A program made the translations under genes and the position numbers. Shown here in pieces: positions 42,244-44,419 of a DNA stretch of 44,419 nt. The first letter of the stretch is position 1. Each line of letters opens with the position of its first letter. The notes beneath the pieces are model-generated. The model made no database searches and was not told the DNA's origin. It saw nothing but the letters and a program-made list of their open reading frames with translations. The stretch covers positions 1 to 44,419 of the forward strand of contig JABDKA010000136.1 of the NCBI GenBank assembly GCA_013002405.1, written 5' to 3'. Source of the stretch: Sulfitobacter sp. (GTDB taxonomy: Bacteria; Pseudomonadota; Alphaproteobacteria; Rhodobacterales; Rhodobacteraceae).

Positions 42244-42794
42244 TCCGTTCTGAAATCCTGAAAGAAATCGCCCCCATCCTGCGCCCGCACCTGGTGGTCT
42301 GCAACATCGGTCTGCCCAGCCAGGAGCTGCACATGATCGACGATCAGCCCACCAATTTCTACATGCTGGGCACCATGGGCCTCTCTTCCTCCATCGGCTT
42401 CGGCCTTGCCCTCGCGCAGGACAAGACCGTCATCTCCATCGACGGTGACGGATCTGTGTTGACCAATCTCGGGACCCTGCCGACGATCGCAAACAATGCG
42501 ACCGACAACTACATCCTGATGATCATCGACAATGGCTCCTACGGTTCCACCGGCGATCAGCCGACCTATGCGGGCAAGAAGACGAATCTGACGGACGTGG
42601 CCCGCGCCTGCGGGTGTGACAATGTCATCGAGTGCAGGGATGTCGATACCGGCAAGGTCCTGCAAGAGGCCATCGACAGCAAGAAGATGACCATCATCGT
42701 GGTCAAGTGTGACAGCGGCAACATCAAGCTGCCGGTCATCACCATGGACCCGGTCGTCATCCGCGACCGCTTCATGAAGGCGGTTCAGGCCTGA
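42240..42794 (+). CDS. comE: Sulfopyruvate decarboxylase beta subunit
   Basis: 184 residues from the ATG at 42240 that overlaps the comD stop. The diphosphate-binding half: GTMGLSSSIGFGLALAQ, then GDGSVLTNLGTLPTIANN and IIDNGSYGSTGDQPT (GDG-X~27-N). The QPT tail of that motif is typical of sulfopyruvate and phosphonopyruvate decarboxylases. Partner of ComD. Confidence 0.9.
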   Translation: MIRSEILKEIAPILRPHLVVCNIGLPSQELHMIDDQPTNFYMLGTMGLSSSIGFGLALAQDKTVISIDGDGSVLTNLGTLPTIANNATDNYILMIIDNGSYGSTGDQPTYAGKKTNLTDVARACGCDNVIECRDVDTGKVLQEAIDSKKMTIIVVKCDSGNIKLPVITMDPVVIRDRFMKAVQA

Positions 42795-42797
42795 GCC

Positions 42798-43925
42798 ATG
42801 GCAGCCGCCGCGCGCATACACTCTGCGATGGACGCGCGGCGGCTGGCCAAAAGGCACCTGCCGTGGATGATCTTCGACTACATCGACGGCGCCGCCGGGG
42901 CCGAGACGGGCGCGGCGCGGAATAGGGCGGCCATGGACGCCATGGTCCTGCGCCCGCGCATTCTGCGGAATGTAAGTGCGCGCAGCCTGACCAAGAAAAT
43001 TTTCGGGTTCGAGGCGGAGCGTCCCTTCGGCATCGCCCCCATGGGCATGTGCAACCTCTCCGGTCCGCGTGCCGATCTGATGCTGGCGCGGCTCGCCGCG
43101 CGTTATCGGGTGCCCCACGGGGTTTCCACCGTTGCTTCCACCCCGATGGAAAAGATCATCGAGGTGGCCGAGGGGCACGCCTGGTTCCAGCTCTACTTTA
43201 GCGGCGAGGGTGAGGGCACTTTCAAGCTGGTGGAGCGGGCGAAGGCGGCTGGTTATCAGACCCTTGTCCTGACCGTCGATGTCCCCGAAGTGGGCCGCCG
43301 TCCGCGCGAACTGCGCCACGGCTTCAAGATGCCCTTCCGCATCGGCCCTCGCCAGTTCATTGATTTCGCCCTCCATCCCCGCTGGTCGCTGACCTCGCTG
43401 GCCGCAGGCAAACCCCAGATGGCGAATTTCGAGATGGAAGGCTACGACTTCGACCGCACCGAAAGCCGCGCAAAGGCGGACTGGGACACCCTCCGCCGGT
43501 TGCGGGATGCCTGGCCGGGCAACCTGGTGGTCAAGGGGGTGCTGGACCCCGAAGATGCGCGCATGGCGCGGGATGCGGGTGTGGATGCGGTGCAGGTCTC
43601 CAGCCACGGTGCGCGGCAGTTGGAAAGCGCGCCTTCGCCCTTTCTGATGTTGCCGAGAATCCGCGAAGCCGTAGGCCCTAAATTTCCGCTTTTCTACGAT
43701 AGCGGCCTGCGGTCGGGGGAGGATGCGCTCAAGGCCTTGGTCGCGGGGGCGGATTTCGCCTTTTTCGGACGGGTTCTGCAGTTCGGCGTGGCCGCAGGCG
43801 GGGAGGGAGGCCTCAAGCGGCTCTGGGAGGTGCTGAGCGATGAACTGAGCATCGCCATGGCCCAGACCGGGTTGACCGCGCTGGACCGTGAAAGCCTCTC
43901 GGGCGCGCAGTTTGCCCCTCACTAG
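42798..43925 (+). CDS. FMN-dependent 2-hydroxyacid dehydrogenase, candidate sulfolactate dehydrogenase (SlcD-type)
   Basis: 375 residues of the glycolate oxidase/L-lactate dehydrogenase flavoprotein family. FMN-binding blocks: PFGIAPMGMCNL, WFQLYF, LVLTVDVPEVGRR, LVVKGVLDPEDA and FYDSGLRSGEDALKAL. The active-site histidine lies in SSHGARQLESAPS, where most relatives have NHGGRQLD. A sulfolactate-to-sulfopyruvate step is required between HpsN and ComDE, and this is the only free oxidoreductase in the operon, so that role is likely. Starts 3 bases after comE. Confidence 0.78.
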   Translation: MAAAARIHSAMDARRLAKRHLPWMIFDYIDGAAGAETGAARNRAAMDAMVLRPRILRNVSARSLTKKIFGFEAERPFGIAPMGMCNLSGPRADLMLARLAARYRVPHGVSTVASTPMEKIIEVAEGHAWFQLYFSGEGEGTFKLVERAKAAGYQTLVLTVDVPEVGRRPRELRHGFKMPFRIGPRQFIDFALHPRWSLTSLAAGKPQMANFEMEGYDFDRTESRAKADWDTLRRLRDAWPGNLVVKGVLDPEDARMARDAGVDAVQVSSHGARQLESAPSPFLMLPRIREAVGPKFPLFYDSGLRSGEDALKALVAGADFAFFGRVLQFGVAAGGEGGLKRLWEVLSDELSIAMAQTGLTALDRESLSGAQFAPH

Positions 43926-43934
43926 GCTCAGCCC

Positions 43935-44419
43935 ATGACCTTCGACCAGATCAGAACCTTTCTCTGGGTCGCCCGCCTGGGCGGTTTTCGTCGTGCGGCG
44001 GAGCGGTTGCACCTGTCCCAGCCCGCTGTCTCCACCCGTGTCGCCAACCTTGAAGAGGAACTGCGCGTGCGGCTCTTCGAACGGGGCCCGGGGGAACTGG
44101 TGCTGACCAAGCACGGCACCCTTCTGCTCAGCTACGCCGAGCAGATGCTGTTCGTCGAGGAGGAGATCAAGGCACGCGTCGCCAACCCGGCCGAGGCCGA
44201 AGGGCTTTTCCGCGTCGGCGCGTCGGAGACTATCGCCCAGGCCTGGTTGCCCGATTTCCTCAAGGCGTTTGCAGCGGAATATCCCCGCGTGAACGTCGAT
44301 CTGACCGTCGATATTTCCCTCAACCTGCGCGCGGCGCTCCTGGAGCGGCGGCTGGACCTGGCCTTTCTCATGGGCCCGGTCTCCGAGTTCACGGTGGAAA
44401 ATATCGCCCTGCCATCCTT
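43935..44419 (+). CDS. LysR-family regulator, N-terminal part (3' end outside window)
   Basis: 161 codons, open to the window end. The winged helix-turn-helix reads DQIRTFLWVARLGGFRRAAERLHLSQPAVSTRVANLEEEL, followed by the linker helix and start of the effector domain (LFRVGASETIAQAWLPDFL). It lies 9 bases after the FMN enzyme stop on the same strand. It may regulate this operon or sulfite-handling genes further right. Confidence 0.88.
   Translation, partial: MTFDQIRTFLWVARLGGFRRAAERLHLSQPAVSTRVANLEEELRVRLFERGPGELVLTKHGTLLLSYAEQMLFVEEEIKARVANPAEAEGLFRVGASETIAQAWLPDFLKAFAAEYPRVNVDLTVDISLNLRAALLERRLDLAFLMGPVSEFTVENIALPS

Noticed and set aside
42228-44114. 628-codon open frame on the minus strand
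   Set aside because: Antisense shadow of comE, the FMN enzyme and the lysR start; no motif and unnatural composition.
1-44419. CRISPR arrays, tRNA or rRNA genes, insertion sequences, prophage or integrase genes
   Set aside because: Reading both strands gave no regularly spaced repeats, no cloverleaf with CCA-end or T-loop signature, and no transposase or integrase motif.

Overview
The window is GC-rich, densely coded DNA from an alphaproteobacterium, most likely a marine Roseobacter-group Rhodobacteraceae. The reasons are protein style, several TRAP transporters and a dihydroxypropanesulfonate (DHPS) catabolic operon of the type known from Ruegeria and Roseovarius. This placement is inference from recalled family knowledge; no search was run.

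Region 1 (1-17463) is the right-hand part of a type VI secretion (T6SS) locus. It holds the end of tssH/clpV, vgrG, a DUF6931-like gene, a PAAR tip gene, fha, tssK, tssL (with a fused OmpA-like domain), tssM, tagF and the phosphatase pppA. Facing them on the minus strand are a membrane Ser/Thr kinase (PpkA type) and an OmpA-like periplasmic protein. Divergent from that pair is a membrane-anchored M15 peptidoglycan peptidase, followed by an orphan 127-residue gene. The sheath, baseplate and Hcp genes must lie left of the window. Kinase, phosphatase, Fha and TagF together imply post-translational control of firing.

Region 2 (17500-26231, minus strand) holds, in transcription order from the right: a UspA protein with a clear terminator; an Mla/MCE lipid-transport operon (STAS-MlaE, MlaF, a long MCE protein, a PqiC-like lipoprotein); an ABC importer of the nitrate/sulfonate/taurine type; a CRP-like regulator; and two tiny ORFs not previously obvious. 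The tiny ORFs sit behind a textbook class II CRP-type promoter and before a hairpin terminator.

Region 3 (26482-33083, minus strand) is an uncharacterised catabolic operon: a TRAP transporter, a hemerythrin-domain protein, an acyl-CoA synthetase and a thiamine-diphosphate enzyme. Just beyond its promoter is a decayed fragment of an NhaR-like LysR regulator.

Region 4 (33662-44419) is a sulfonate operon. A LacI-family repressor is divergent from it. The shared promoter carries two LacI-type operators that overlap the -35 and -10 boxes. The operon encodes a 61-residue membrane protein, a TRAP importer (HpsKLM), HpsN, HpsO, HpsP, a UspA protein, sulfopyruvate decarboxylase ComDE, an FMN-dependent 2-hydroxyacid dehydrogenase (candidate sulfolactate dehydrogenase) and the start of a LysR regulator. 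Together these would take DHPS from import to sulfoacetaldehyde; the enzyme that releases sulfite (Xsc) is not in the window. A recurring design is a strong hairpin directly after the binding-protein gene in all three solute-importer operons.
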